Below, piece after piece: positions 26,354-34,944 of a stretch of DNA of 64,000 nt. The notes under the pieces are model-generated. The model was not told where the DNA came from. It searched no databases and saw nothing but the letters and a program-made list of their open reading frames with translations. The translations under genes were made by a program, and so were the position numbers. The DNA lies in contig JACIXY010000001.1 of assembly GCA_014360195.1 (NCBI GenBank), positions 62,001 through 126,000 on the forward strand, given 5' to 3'. The DNA is from Bacillota bacterium (lineage in GTDB: Bacteria > Bacillota > SHA-98 > UBA4971). Every line of letters starts with the position of its first letter. The first letter of the stretch is position 1.

Positions 26354-27724
26354 ATGCAGAAGGAAGCTAACTGGCACGTATTCTCCGCACTTGGGACGAA
26401 CTTTCTTCTTGACGTGAAGACAGGTGGTCTTCACGAACTCGACGACGTAGCCCGCGATGTGGCTATTGCCTACGGAGCCTCCAGGGACGAGGTCGTCTGG
26501 AGGCTCGGGCCGGTTCATACGGACGAGGCCGTAGCCGAAGCATATGACGAGATCGACGAGATGGTGGCCGACGGCCGCCTTTCTCATCCTTTCACTCCGG
26601 ACGAGCCATACGAACCCGCCGGCGAGGTGCTCGTCAAGGCGCTCTGCCTTCACGTCGCGCACGACTGCAACCTCCGGTGCCGGTATTGTTTCGGCAAAAC
26701 CGGGAGCTTCGGCATGACAAGGGAACTCATGCCGGAGCGGGTGGCGAAGGCGGCGATAGACTTCCTGCTTGCGAGGTCAGGTGGGCGTCGCAACCTCAAC
26801 GTGGACTTCTTCGGAGGTGAGCCGCTCCTCAACTTCGGCGTGGTGAGGTCTAGCGTCGAGCACGGTCGGGCAGAAGCGGCGCGGCTCGGGAAACGTATTG
26901 AGTTCACTCTGACCACCAACGCCGTCCTCCTCGACGATGACGTGGCCCGGTTCCTCAACGACAACGACATGCTCGTGGTGCTCAGCCTCGACGGCCGCAA
27001 GGAGACGCACGACAGGATGCGAGTTGCGCCCGGGGGCGGCGGGAGCTACGATGAAGTGGTCCCCAGGGTGAGGCGCTTTATCGCCAGCCGCCCGCCCGAG
27101 TCGTACTTCGTGCGGGGCACCTATACCAGGGCGAACCTGGACTTCGCGTCCGACGTCATGCACCTTGCGGACCTCGGTTGCCGCAGCATATCCGTGGAGC
27201 CCGTGGTCGGAGCGCGCGATACGTCGTATGGGATCCGTGCCGACGACCTCGACGCCATCGGGAGGGAGTACGAGCGTCTGGCCACGCTCTTCCTCGAGCG
27301 ACATGCCCGGGGAGAGGGGTTTTCGTTCTACCACTTCAACGTGGACCTGGACGGCGGACCGTGCCTTGCACGGCGCCTTGCCGGGTGCGGCGCGGGCGTG
27401 GACTACCTTGCTGTGGCGCCCGATGGCAGCATCTACCCGTGCCATCAGTTCGTGGGGCGGCGGGAGTTTCTCATGGGCGACGTGTTCAAGGGTGAAGTGG
27501 ACTGCGAGCTCGTGGAGAGGTTCCGGGGCGCGCACGTCTACACGAAGCGCGGCTGCGCCGAGTGCTGGGCGCGGTTCATCTGCAGCGGCGGGTGCCACGC
27601 AAGCGCCTACGCTTCATCGGGCGATATCCTCACCCCTGACCCCGTGGCGTGCGCCATCCAGAAGAAGCGCATCGAGTGCGCGCTGGCTGTGCAGGCCCTG
27701 AGAAATGTACATGCCGCGTCGTGA
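26354..27724 (+). CDS. SCIFF maturase, radical SAM/SPASM enzyme
   Basis: A 456-residue radical SAM enzyme that forms the thioether bridge in the SCIFF peptide. The N-terminus (FSALGTNFLLDVKTGGLHELDD) is the peptide-recognition region usual for this group. The SAM cluster motif is HDCNLRCRYCFG (CxxxCxxC, about residue 104), and the SPASM domain has GPCLARRLAGCGAG, YPCHQFVG, GCAECWARFICSGGC and a final CAIQ, enough cysteines for two auxiliary [4Fe-4S] clusters. ATG 26354 is chosen because the 70 residues before it in the open frame are unlike the family and overlap the SCIFF gene. Confidence 0.92.
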   Translation: MQKEANWHVFSALGTNFLLDVKTGGLHELDDVARDVAIAYGASRDEVVWRLGPVHTDEAVAEAYDEIDEMVADGRLSHPFTPDEPYEPAGEVLVKALCLHVAHDCNLRCRYCFGKTGSFGMTRELMPERVAKAAIDFLLARSGGRRNLNVDFFGGEPLLNFGVVRSSVEHGRAEAARLGKRIEFTLTTNAVLLDDDVARFLNDNDMLVVLSLDGRKETHDRMRVAPGGGGSYDEVVPRVRRFIASRPPESYFVRGTYTRANLDFASDVMHLADLGCRSISVEPVVGARDTSYGIRADDLDAIGREYERLATLFLERHARGEGFSFYHFNVDLDGGPCLARRLAGCGAGVDYLAVAPDGSIYPCHQFVGRREFLMGDVFKGEVDCELVERFRGAHVYTKRGCAECWARFICSGGCHASAYASSGDILTPDPVACAIQKKRIECALAVQALRNVHAAS

Positions 27725-27827
27725 CCCAGCGGCCGCGCCCGTGCCTTGTTTCGTCTTGCCATCTCGTGGTATCATTTAGTGTGGAAGCGGGGTGGTCAGA
27801 GTGCGTCGCCGGAGGGATCTCCGCGGG

Positions 27828-28163
27828 ATGACGCCGCTGAAGACGAAGGACAGGGACGCCCTGGAGGACTTCGTAAAGAGGCTTCGAGAAAGCCCTCTCA
27901 GAGAGGAAATACGAGATATCAGACTCTTCGGCTCCAAGCTGCGGGGGGACGATACGCCTGATTCGGATATAGACGTGCTCGTCATTGTGTCGAGGCTCGA
28001 CCGAGGCGTGAGGGATGCGGTCATCGACGTCGCCTTTGACGTAAACTTGCGTCACGACGTGTACATTTCTCCTCGGGTCATCCCGGAACACGTGTTCCGA
28101 GATCCCGTCTGGAAACTCACGCCGTTCATCCAGACTCTAGAGCGCGAGGGCGTGTCCTTATGA
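27828..28163 (+). CDS. MNT-type nucleotidyltransferase (antitoxin of HEPN/MNT pair)
   Basis: A 111-residue minimal nucleotidyltransferase. The motif GSKLRGDDTPDSDIDVLVI holds the GS and the two metal aspartates, with a third acid region in RHDVYISP. In HEPN/MNT modules this protein silences the HEPN RNase, in known cases by adenylylating it. The gene overlaps the HEPN gene by ATGA. ATG 27828 follows GGAGGG at 11 bases; the longer starts at 27792 and 27798 add a basic tail of doubtful value. Confidence 0.82.
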   Translation: MTPLKTKDRDALEDFVKRLRESPLREEIRDIRLFGSKLRGDDTPDSDIDVLVIVSRLDRGVRDAVIDVAFDVNLRHDVYISPRVIPEHVFRDPVWKLTPFIQTLEREGVSL

Positions 28164-28576
28164 AGCCTGAGGTACGCGTCCTGGCAGAGTACCGGATGGA
28201 GCGTGCGAAGGAATCCTTTGAGGAGGGCTCGACGCTGCTCGAGACTGGCGGTCTCACGGGGGCGGTGAACCGCTTCTACTATGCAGCGTTCTATGCGGCA
28301 AGGGCCCTCCTGGCGCTCAAGCAACTGGACTCATCCAAACACAGCGGAGTGATATCCCTCTTTCAGCGCCATTTCGTCAAAGACCGTCTGATCGACGCGC
28401 AAGTTTCCAAGGTTCTGCCATCTGCATTTGAGAAACGGCAGGACACCGACTACGAGGACTTCGTCACCGTGACGCGTGCCGATGTCAGCTCACTCAAGGA
28501 GGACGTGCGGAGGTTCATTGAGGAGTGTGAGCGCGTCCTCAACAAGCTGGTAGGGAATGAAGAAGAGCTGACCTAA
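28160..28576 (+). CDS. HEPN domain protein (toxin of HEPN/MNT pair)
   Basis: A 138-residue all-helical protein of the HEPN (UPF0332-like) group. The core segment AVNRFYYAAFYAARALLAL is the family hallmark, and a later KHSGVISLFQRHFVK helix follows. The RX4-6H RNase motif is not clearly present, so activity against RNA is uncertain. It overlaps the MNT gene, the classical two-gene order, and is followed by a copy of the dispersed structured repeat. Confidence 0.82.
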   Translation: MKPEVRVLAEYRMERAKESFEEGSTLLETGGLTGAVNRFYYAAFYAARALLALKQLDSSKHSGVISLFQRHFVKDRLIDAQVSKVLPSAFEKRQDTDYEDFVTVTRADVSSLKEDVRRFIEECERVLNKLVGNEEELT

Positions 28577-28587
28577 GTAGATCGCCA

Positions 28588-28709
28588 TAAGTAATCGCCG
28601 GTTCCAGAGAGCGACGCGCCGTGCATGGTTGCCGGTGTTGCACTCTTTCTTTGAGTCACCGGCAACCCAAGCCTCGGAAAACGAGAGAAAACTAATGACC
28701 TCATACTTA
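28588..28709 (+). repeat. Dispersed structured repeat, copy A (short form)
   Basis: A 122-bp copy bounded by TAAGTA (28588-28593) and TACTTA (28704-28709). The core GGTTGCCGGTG at 28627-28637 pairs with CACCGGCAACC at 28657-28667 around a 19-base centre with ACTC/GAGT. The right arm (CGGAAAACGAG, ACTAATGACC) matches the other copies. It lies between the convergent HEPN and thioredoxin-CcdA genes. Confidence 0.75.
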
Positions 28710-28877
28710 GAAGTCCTCTCCAAGACCTGTCGCTCTTCAGTGGATACAGGTCTAACGCGCTAACGCGGCGCCCACCAAGGCGCACAGGACGCCCTTGGTA
28801 GGCTCAGGAGGCGTTTCGGAGCATGCTCCGGGACGCCCAGGCGAGGGGCCTGGCGCCCCCGCGCGACGACACTGCAC

Positions 28878-30143
28878 CTACGCTGCCAGGCCCAGCATCC
28901 TGAGAAACCCCAGGCCGAGATAACCTCCTAGGCAAGACAGGACCACTGCGATGGCAGCCTTCACCGTGACGGCGTGGCGCCGCGTGAAAGCTGCGAGGCG
29001 TTCCGAGGTCGTGCCGAGGTATGTGAGGGTAACCCCGCATAGCATCGGCGCTATGAACGCCAGGTTGTACAGGATCAGCATGTCAGCGGGACGTCCCGTG
29101 TCGCCACCTGCCTGCACCATGTATGCGATGGTGGGCAGATACAAGTGGCCGGTGCATACGAACTCCGTGGTCGCGACGACCGCCCCCGTCAGTAGGGCCG
29201 CCGCCCCAAGGTAGGGCGAGGATGCCGCCCGCCTGATCGCGGCGTGGGCGAACCTCATGAGGTGGCGTGGGAGCCTTAGCTTCACGTTGGAACAAGCGCC
29301 CGAGTGCATTTGCAACAAGTCATGTATCGTCACGGCCGCTAGCGCAAAGCACATGACGGCGGCGGCTAGATAGACCGCCCTGTGAAGGAAGGGCACGCCC
29401 CGGAAGGCGTGGATGACCCCGAGTAGCCCGAAGCCCGCCGCAACATACGTCGCGAAGACCCCTCCTGCGAACGCCAGGCCGGTTGAAAGGATCTGCCGCC
29501 TGTCCTTGCCTGCGAGCGTTAGATACGACACGAAGAAGACTAGGATAGCAAAGGCACACGGGTTGATCCCATCTACGAGCCCTGCGACAGCGACGACAGC
29601 GGCGCTCAGTATGGAGCCTTCTCTCAGAAGAGCGCGCCCCGCGGCCTCGATCTCCTCGGTTCGGACCCCGATGGGCCCTGCGCTGGAGTTGTACCCATCA
29701 ACCGCCTCCAGGAGACCTTCAAGGGTGATCTCGTCCCCAACAAGGTACCGCGAGCCGACGAAAACCACAGGTACATAGCCTCGCATTCTGGCGGGGACAC
29801 TGGCGGCGGTGGCGAACGCCCGGTGCAGCGCCTGGTTGTGGGCGAACACTACATCGTGCTCTGCCACCGACACGTAAGGGCGAACGGCCACGAGGCGTGC
29901 GAGCTGCAATCTCGCGATCTCGCAGCCTGGACAGGCTGAGCTGTAGAAAAAGTGAAGTTCGACGGGGCGGAGAGCGGGTTCCCGCGCACCGGTGGCATCC
30001 AGTTGAGGTGGCGGACACCAAAGGATCTCAGCTACCAGTGTCACGAATATCGTTACCACGGAGAGGATGAAAGGTCGGTGGTAACAGCCTGGTAGTTTCG
30101 ATGGCTTGTGCCCGCCTGTCTGCCGGGTCGTCGCTCGTTTCAC
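28878..30143 (-). CDS. Thioredoxin-like/CcdA (DsbD-type) membrane fusion
   Basis: A 421-residue protein. An N-terminal helix (FILSVVTIFVTLVAEIL) leads to an extracytoplasmic glutaredoxin-like domain with CPGC in YSSACPGCEIARLQ. A CcdA-type membrane domain follows, with two redox cysteines in its hallmark segments DGINPCAFAILVFFVS and TEFVCTGHLYLP and about six to seven helices. It should carry reducing power across the membrane to exported thiols, as CcdA/DsbD do. The fusion replaces the separate thioredoxin usual beside ccdA. GTG at 30143 is chosen for the GGGAGGG site just upstream. Confidence 0.82.
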   Translation of the reverse strand: MKRATTRQTGGHKPSKLPGCYHRPFILSVVTIFVTLVAEILWCPPPQLDATGAREPALRPVELHFFYSSACPGCEIARLQLARLVAVRPYVSVAEHDVVFAHNQALHRAFATAASVPARMRGYVPVVFVGSRYLVGDEITLEGLLEAVDGYNSSAGPIGVRTEEIEAAGRALLREGSILSAAVVAVAGLVDGINPCAFAILVFFVSYLTLAGKDRRQILSTGLAFAGGVFATYVAAGFGLLGVIHAFRGVPFLHRAVYLAAAVMCFALAAVTIHDLLQMHSGACSNVKLRLPRHLMRFAHAAIRRAASSPYLGAAALLTGAVVATTEFVCTGHLYLPTIAYMVQAGGDTGRPADMLILYNLAFIAPMLCGVTLTYLGTTSERLAAFTRRHAVTVKAAIAVVLSCLGGYLGLGFLRMLGLAA

Positions 30144-30351
30144 CTGTAGCCCTCCCGTGCCAGTCGACACGCGCATCGGGCGGGGCACGACGCGGCTCTG
30201 TCTGGTTCAGTCATATTCTTGGTGCTCGCAGGAGGATTCCTTCAATGAGAGTTGAATAGATCCATACGGAATTAAGCCACGTTAAACACTCCCTACTGAG
30301 CGTGAATGCTTCTGCCAGGGGGTGTCCTCACGCGGTTCGGGAGGGCGACAG

Positions 30352-31641
30352 GTGAGCTACGTAAGACATCTTCAGTGCACCACGTGCGGTGCCGTCGTGG
30401 AGTATGGCCACGCCGCGCTCACGTGCCCTTCCTGCGGCAGCGAAGGTATTCTTGACGTCGTCTACGACTATGAGGCCATCGCGCACAGGATAGGCGGCGA
30501 TACGGGGCGCGATATGGGCCGCGATTACTTCGCCGCCACCGGCGAGAACTCCATGTGGCGCTACGTGCCATTCCTGCCGGTCGAGCCGGCCTGGGAGAGG
30601 CCGCCGCTTCGAGTCGGATGGACTCCGCTCTACAACGCTCATCGCCTTGCCCGCGTCCTTGGAGCGCGCTTCGTCTTCGTGAAGGACGAAGGGGTCAACC
30701 CCACCGCCTCTCTCAAGGACAGGGCGTCGGCCATCGCGGCCGTCCGTGCGAAAGCGGCCGGGCGCCGCATCGTCGCTTGCGCCTCCACGGGCAACGCCGC
30801 CTCGTCGCTCGCGGGGTGCGCGGCGTCGATGGGCCTGCGCTCGTGCATCTTCGTGCCGAGGCGGGCACCGCGCGGCAAGCTCATGCAGCTTCTCATCTAT
30901 GGTGCCACCGTCGTTTCCGTGGACGGCTCCTACCACGACGCCTTCTCGCTCTCGGCAGCGGCCATCGAGAGGTGGGGCTGGTACAACCGCAACGCTGCCA
31001 TCAACCCGTACCTAGTCGAGGGCAAGAAGACCGTGAGCTTCGAGGTATGCGAGCAGCTTGGCTGGCAGGTCCCCGACTGGGTGGTGGTCTCCGTGGGTGA
31101 TGGCTGCACCATAGCGGGCGTGTATAAAGGCTTCCACGATTTCTTCAGGACCGGCCTCATAACGCGGATCCCGCGCATTCTCGGCGTTCAGGCCGCCGGA
31201 TGCCAGCCGCTGGTCGAGGCGTTCAGGTCTGGCGGCAACCGCTTCCGGCCGTCGCCCGAGAACACCATAGCTGACAGCATTGCGGTGGGCGTGCCGCGCA
31301 ACCCCACCAAAGCCCTGAACGCCGTCCGCCGATCCGGCGGCGACATGATCGCTGTGCCCGACGAGGAGATCCTCCGCGCCATGAGGTTGCTCGGGTCGAC
31401 GACCGGCGTGTTCAGCGAGCCTGCCGGTGCCGCGAGCCTTGCGGGCCTCACCGCTGCCCTCGAAAGCGGCATCATAGGCCGCGATGAGACGGTGGTCGTG
31501 ATCGCCACGGGCAACGGCCTCAAGGACATCGCCAACGCGGAGCGGGCCGCGCCGCCTCCTATAGAAGTCGGGCCGAGCATCGAAGACCTCCGCCGGATGC
31601 TCGAGGCCCGCGCGCAAGACCTTCTAACGCAGGGGGAATGA
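30352..31641 (+). CDS. Threonine synthase-like PLP enzyme
   Basis: A 429-residue fold-type II PLP enzyme. An N-terminal zinc ribbon (CTTCG and CPSCGSEG) precedes the catalytic domain; the PLP lysine is in NPTASLKDRAS (about residue 122), and ACASTGNAASSLAG and SVGDGCTIAG hold the phosphate. The family makes threonine from O-phosphohomoserine, but zinc-ribbon paralogs beside catabolic genes may have other substrates. It starts the plus-strand island and overlaps the following cupin regulator. GTG 30352 follows GGGAGGG. Confidence 0.8.
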   Translation: MSYVRHLQCTTCGAVVEYGHAALTCPSCGSEGILDVVYDYEAIAHRIGGDTGRDMGRDYFAATGENSMWRYVPFLPVEPAWERPPLRVGWTPLYNAHRLARVLGARFVFVKDEGVNPTASLKDRASAIAAVRAKAAGRRIVACASTGNAASSLAGCAASMGLRSCIFVPRRAPRGKLMQLLIYGATVVSVDGSYHDAFSLSAAAIERWGWYNRNAAINPYLVEGKKTVSFEVCEQLGWQVPDWVVVSVGDGCTIAGVYKGFHDFFRTGLITRIPRILGVQAAGCQPLVEAFRSGGNRFRPSPENTIADSIAVGVPRNPTKALNAVRRSGGDMIAVPDEEILRAMRLLGSTTGVFSEPAGAASLAGLTAALESGIIGRDETVVVIATGNGLKDIANAERAAPPPIEVGPSIEDLRRMLEARAQDLLTQGE

Positions 31642-32180
31642 CGTTGCTCGGCAGAAAGATACGGGAAAAGCGCCGCGAACGAGGAAAGAGCTTAAACGAA
31701 CTTGCGGCGCTCACGGGGCTTACCGCAAGCTTCTTGAGCCAGGTCGAGAGGGACGTGGCCGAACCGTCCATAACGTCTCTGCGCAAAATCGCGGAAGCTC
31801 TCGATGTGCCCATATTCTATTTTCTCCTCAACTCAGACGGTTACAGCCCCGTGGTGAGGAAGGACAGCCGAAAGACACTGAAGTTTCCCAGATCGCACCT
31901 AGCATTCGAGCTTCTGTCGCCAGACCTCAACAGGCAGATGGAGGTCATGATGGCGACGCTCAAACCCGGCACCTCGACGTGCGAGCAGCCGCTCGCTCAC
32001 CCGGGAGAGGAGTGCACCATAGTGCTCCAGGGTGCTATGGACATCCAGATCGGTGACGAGCGGTACCACCTGGAGGAGGGCGACAGCATCTACTACTATT
32101 GCGCCATCCCGCATAAGATCACGAGCGTCGGCGACAAGGATCTCGTTTTCATCTCTGCCATCACGCCGCCGGCGTTTTGA
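31638..32180 (+). CDS. XRE-cupin transcriptional regulator
   Basis: A 180-residue regulator. Residues 1-60 form a helix-turn-helix (GKSLNELAALTGLTASFLSQVERD), and residues about 105-175 form a cupin barrel (HPGEECTIVLQGAMDIQIGDERY and YYCAIPHKI) that probably binds a small metabolite. The class includes PuuR and SutR-like regulators of amine, amino acid and sulfur genes. It overlaps the upstream PLP gene by ATGA and lies 111 bases before carbamate kinase, so it is a candidate regulator of the catabolic island. Confidence 0.85.
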   Translation: MTLLGRKIREKRRERGKSLNELAALTGLTASFLSQVERDVAEPSITSLRKIAEALDVPIFYFLLNSDGYSPVVRKDSRKTLKFPRSHLAFELLSPDLNRQMEVMMATLKPGTSTCEQPLAHPGEECTIVLQGAMDIQIGDERYHLEEGDSIYYYCAIPHKITSVGDKDLVFISAITPPAF

Positions 32181-32291
32181 CGGGCTTGACCTGGACGGTA
32201 GCGAAAGACGGAGGGCGGAGGAGCGAAATCCAGACCGGCTCCTGGGGACAGGGGGTCCGCTGACCGGGCATCCGGGGGAGGAGAGGTCAAG

Positions 32292-33227
32292 GTGCAGACG
32301 ACGATCGTTGTGGCACTCGGGGGCAACGCCATTCTGAAGCCCGGCGAGAAAGGCACCGCCGCGCAGCAGATGGCCAACGTCAAGTCCACGTGCAGAAGCA
32401 TCGTCCAGCTCATAAAGAGGGGTCACAGGGTGGTCATCACCCACGGCAACGGCCCGCAGGTCGGGAACATCCTCATCCAGAACCACAGCGCGCGCGACAT
32501 TGTGCCGGCGATGCCGCTCGACATCTGCGGCGCCGAGAGCCAGGGGCTCATCGGGTACATGATCCAGCAAGCGATGCACAACGAGATAGCCCGCGAGGGG
32601 CTGCGGGCCTCAGTCGTCACCGTGCTCACGCAGGTGGTGGTGGACCCGGCCGACCCCGCCTTCGCGAACCCCACCAAGCCGATAGGGCCGTTCTACACAG
32701 AAGAGGAGGCAAAACGCTTCATGGCGGAACGGGGCGAGGTCTGGAAGGAGGACGCAGGCCGCGGCTGGCGCAAGGTGGTGCCTTCGCCGCTCCCGGTGGA
32801 GATATTCGAGAAGCGTGCCATCGAGAGCCTTCTCGACAGGGGCGAGGTGGTCATCGCAGCGGGTGGTGGGGGCATCCCCGTCATCAAGGAGGGCGAGATG
32901 CTGCGCGGCGTGGAAGCCGTCATCGACAAGGACCTCGCCAGCGCCAAGCTCGCGACGGACATCGGTGCCGACGTCCTGCTCATCCTGACAGACGTGGAGA
33001 GGGTCGCGCTCAACTATCGCACGCCGTCGCAGGTATTCCTAGACAGTATGACCATCGAGGAGGCCAGGCGCTACATGGCCGAAGGGCACTTCAAGGCAGG
33101 CAGCATGGGCCCCAAGGTACAGGCGTCCATCAACTTCGCCTCGTCTGGCGGGCTTGCGATAATCGCATCGCTCGACAGGTGCCTGGACGCCCTCGATGGC
33201 CGGAGCGGCACGAGGATCTCGAGGTAG
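32292..33227 (+). CDS. arcC: Carbamate kinase
   Basis: A 311-residue cytosolic amino-acid kinase family enzyme that converts carbamoyl phosphate plus ADP to ATP, NH3 and CO2. Signatures are ALGGNAILKPGEKG at the start, THGNGPQVGN, AAGGGGIPVI and the final AGSMGPKVQA. The GTG start has GGGGGAGGAGAGG upstream. With the YgeW-like carbamoyltransferase four genes on, it would harvest ATP from a carbamoyl group released in ring breakdown. E. coli has the paralog yqeA in the matching cluster. Confidence 0.93.
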   Translation: MQTTIVVALGGNAILKPGEKGTAAQQMANVKSTCRSIVQLIKRGHRVVITHGNGPQVGNILIQNHSARDIVPAMPLDICGAESQGLIGYMIQQAMHNEIAREGLRASVVTVLTQVVVDPADPAFANPTKPIGPFYTEEEAKRFMAERGEVWKEDAGRGWRKVVPSPLPVEIFEKRAIESLLDRGEVVIAAGGGGIPVIKEGEMLRGVEAVIDKDLASAKLATDIGADVLLILTDVERVALNYRTPSQVFLDSMTIEEARRYMAEGHFKAGSMGPKVQASINFASSGGLAIIASLDRCLDALDGRSGTRISR

Positions 33228-33295
33228 TGTGCAAAGACGAGAAGACCGACGCGGGGCAGACGGGGCAGGCAGGGCGCAGGCAGGGAGGGGTGGAC

Positions 33296-34681
33296 GTGGA
33301 CTTCCTCATCACAGGGGGACTTGTGGTAACTGCGGAAGGCGAGTTTCGGGCAGACGTCGCCGTGGACGGGGAAAAGATTGTCTCCGTCGGCGAGGGCCTT
33401 CCTAGGACGCCCGAGGCCGTGGTGCTCGATGCGTCGGGCAGGTACGTGCTCCCCGGGGTCATAGACGCGCACACCCACTTCGCCCTCCGCTCGCGCGGCA
33501 CGGTTACCGCCGATGACTTCGCCTCGGGAACGCGCTCTGCAGCGTGCGGCGGGGTGACCTGCGTCATCGACTTCGCGGACCAGGTTCCCGGGATGTCGAT
33601 GGCCAGCGCCGCCCGGGCGCGCATCGACGAGGCGACGGCCGGAGCCTCGGTGGACTTCGCGCTGCACATGACGGTGACGAAGGTGCCCGGGGATCTTGCG
33701 GACGAAATGGCGGCGCTCGCCAGGATGGGCGTGGGGGCCGTCAAGCTCTTCACGACCTATCGCGCGGCGGGTTACCTCCTCGAGGACGCAGACTTCCTGG
33801 CGGTGTCCGAAGCGGCAAGGAACGCAGGGCTCCTGGTCACGGTCCACGGCGAGGACAACGACACGGTGGAGCGGCTCGAAGCCGAGTTTCGGAAGCAGGG
33901 AAAGGCATCGCCGTCACGGCACGCCGAGTCGCGGCCGTCCGAAGCCGAGGCGATCGCCATCCGGAACGTGGCCGCCCGGCTCGGCACGCTCGGAATCCCC
34001 GTCTATTTCGTGCATGTGTCGAGCGGCGCGGGGCTTGAGGCGGTCCGCGAGGCAAGGCGGCTGGGCTACACCGTCTATGCGGAGACCTGTCCTCATTACC
34101 TCCTGCTGACTGCGGAGGAGTACTCAGAGGATAGGGCGCGGGAGCTCATCATGACGCCGCCGCTCCGGACTGCGGCGGACACGGCGGCGCTCTGGGATGG
34201 CGTCCTTGGAGGCGAGATCGAGGTCATTGCCACTGACCACTGCGCCTTCACGCGGGAGCAGAAGACCCTCGGCGAGACGTGCTTCGACGTCCTGCCGGGA
34301 ATTCCCGGGGTCGAGACCTTGCTTCCGCTCGTTCATCATGAGGGAGTGGTGCGGCGTGGCATGGCGCTCCGGGACATGGTGAGGATGCTCTCGTACAACC
34401 CGGCCAAGCTGTTTGGGCTCTATCCCCGCAAGGGGACCATCGCTCCGGGTTCGGACGCGGACATCGTGATCTTCGACCCCGGGTGCGCCCGCACGCTTGC
34501 CGCCTCAGTCCTCCACTCAAACGCGGGGTACACGCCCTACGAGGGGATGAAGGTGCAGGGCTGGCCGAGGATGGTGATGGTGCGCGGCAGGGTCGTGCTC
34601 GCCAGCGATCAGTTCGTCGGAGCCCCAGGCTGGGGCCGGTTCGTCGCGGCCGTGCCCACGCCCGGCGGCACATCCCTGTAG
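33296..34681 (+). CDS. Dihydropyrimidinase/hydantoinase-type amidohydrolase
   Basis: A 461-residue cyclic amidohydrolase that opens the amide bond of dihydropyrimidines, hydantoins or allantoin. Metal ligands are visible: DAHTHF, the carbamylated Lys in GAVKLFTTY, HGED, YFVHVSS and ATDHCAF. E. coli hyuA holds the same place beside ygeY. GTG 33296 is chosen from the GGGAGGGG site; GTG 33290 is nearer. The exact ring substrate is not set by the sequence. Confidence 0.87.
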   Translation: MDFLITGGLVVTAEGEFRADVAVDGEKIVSVGEGLPRTPEAVVLDASGRYVLPGVIDAHTHFALRSRGTVTADDFASGTRSAACGGVTCVIDFADQVPGMSMASAARARIDEATAGASVDFALHMTVTKVPGDLADEMAALARMGVGAVKLFTTYRAAGYLLEDADFLAVSEAARNAGLLVTVHGEDNDTVERLEAEFRKQGKASPSRHAESRPSEAEAIAIRNVAARLGTLGIPVYFVHVSSGAGLEAVREARRLGYTVYAETCPHYLLLTAEEYSEDRARELIMTPPLRTAADTAALWDGVLGGEIEVIATDHCAFTREQKTLGETCFDVLPGIPGVETLLPLVHHEGVVRRGMALRDMVRMLSYNPAKLFGLYPRKGTIAPGSDADIVIFDPGCARTLAASVLHSNAGYTPYEGMKVQGWPRMVMVRGRVVLASDQFVGAPGWGRFVAAVPTPGGTSL

Positions 34682-34944
34682 TGAGATGTCGCAAATTCGT
34701 GCTGTTTGTTGCTGAGGAGAGTGTCGTTTCGGAGAGTATGGGGTGCGGGTGTGCGAGTGCCTGCCCGAGGGGGCGTCAAGATCCGGGGATCTATGTGCGG
34801 GCCAAACCTGATCAAGAGGCCCCGCTTGAGGTGCCATCGCGGGACCCGAGCGCCGGCCACCCGCGAGAAACCGGCGACCTCGGAGTTTGTAGCTAGCGGT
34901 TGACCCGAGGAACGGGCGACCGGTGACCGGATACCGGAGGAGGG

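Noticed and set aside
32390-33295. N-terminal extension of the dihydropyrimidinase frame
   Set aside because: It is the alternative frame of carbamate kinase; the hydrolase begins at 33296 with its own ribosome site.
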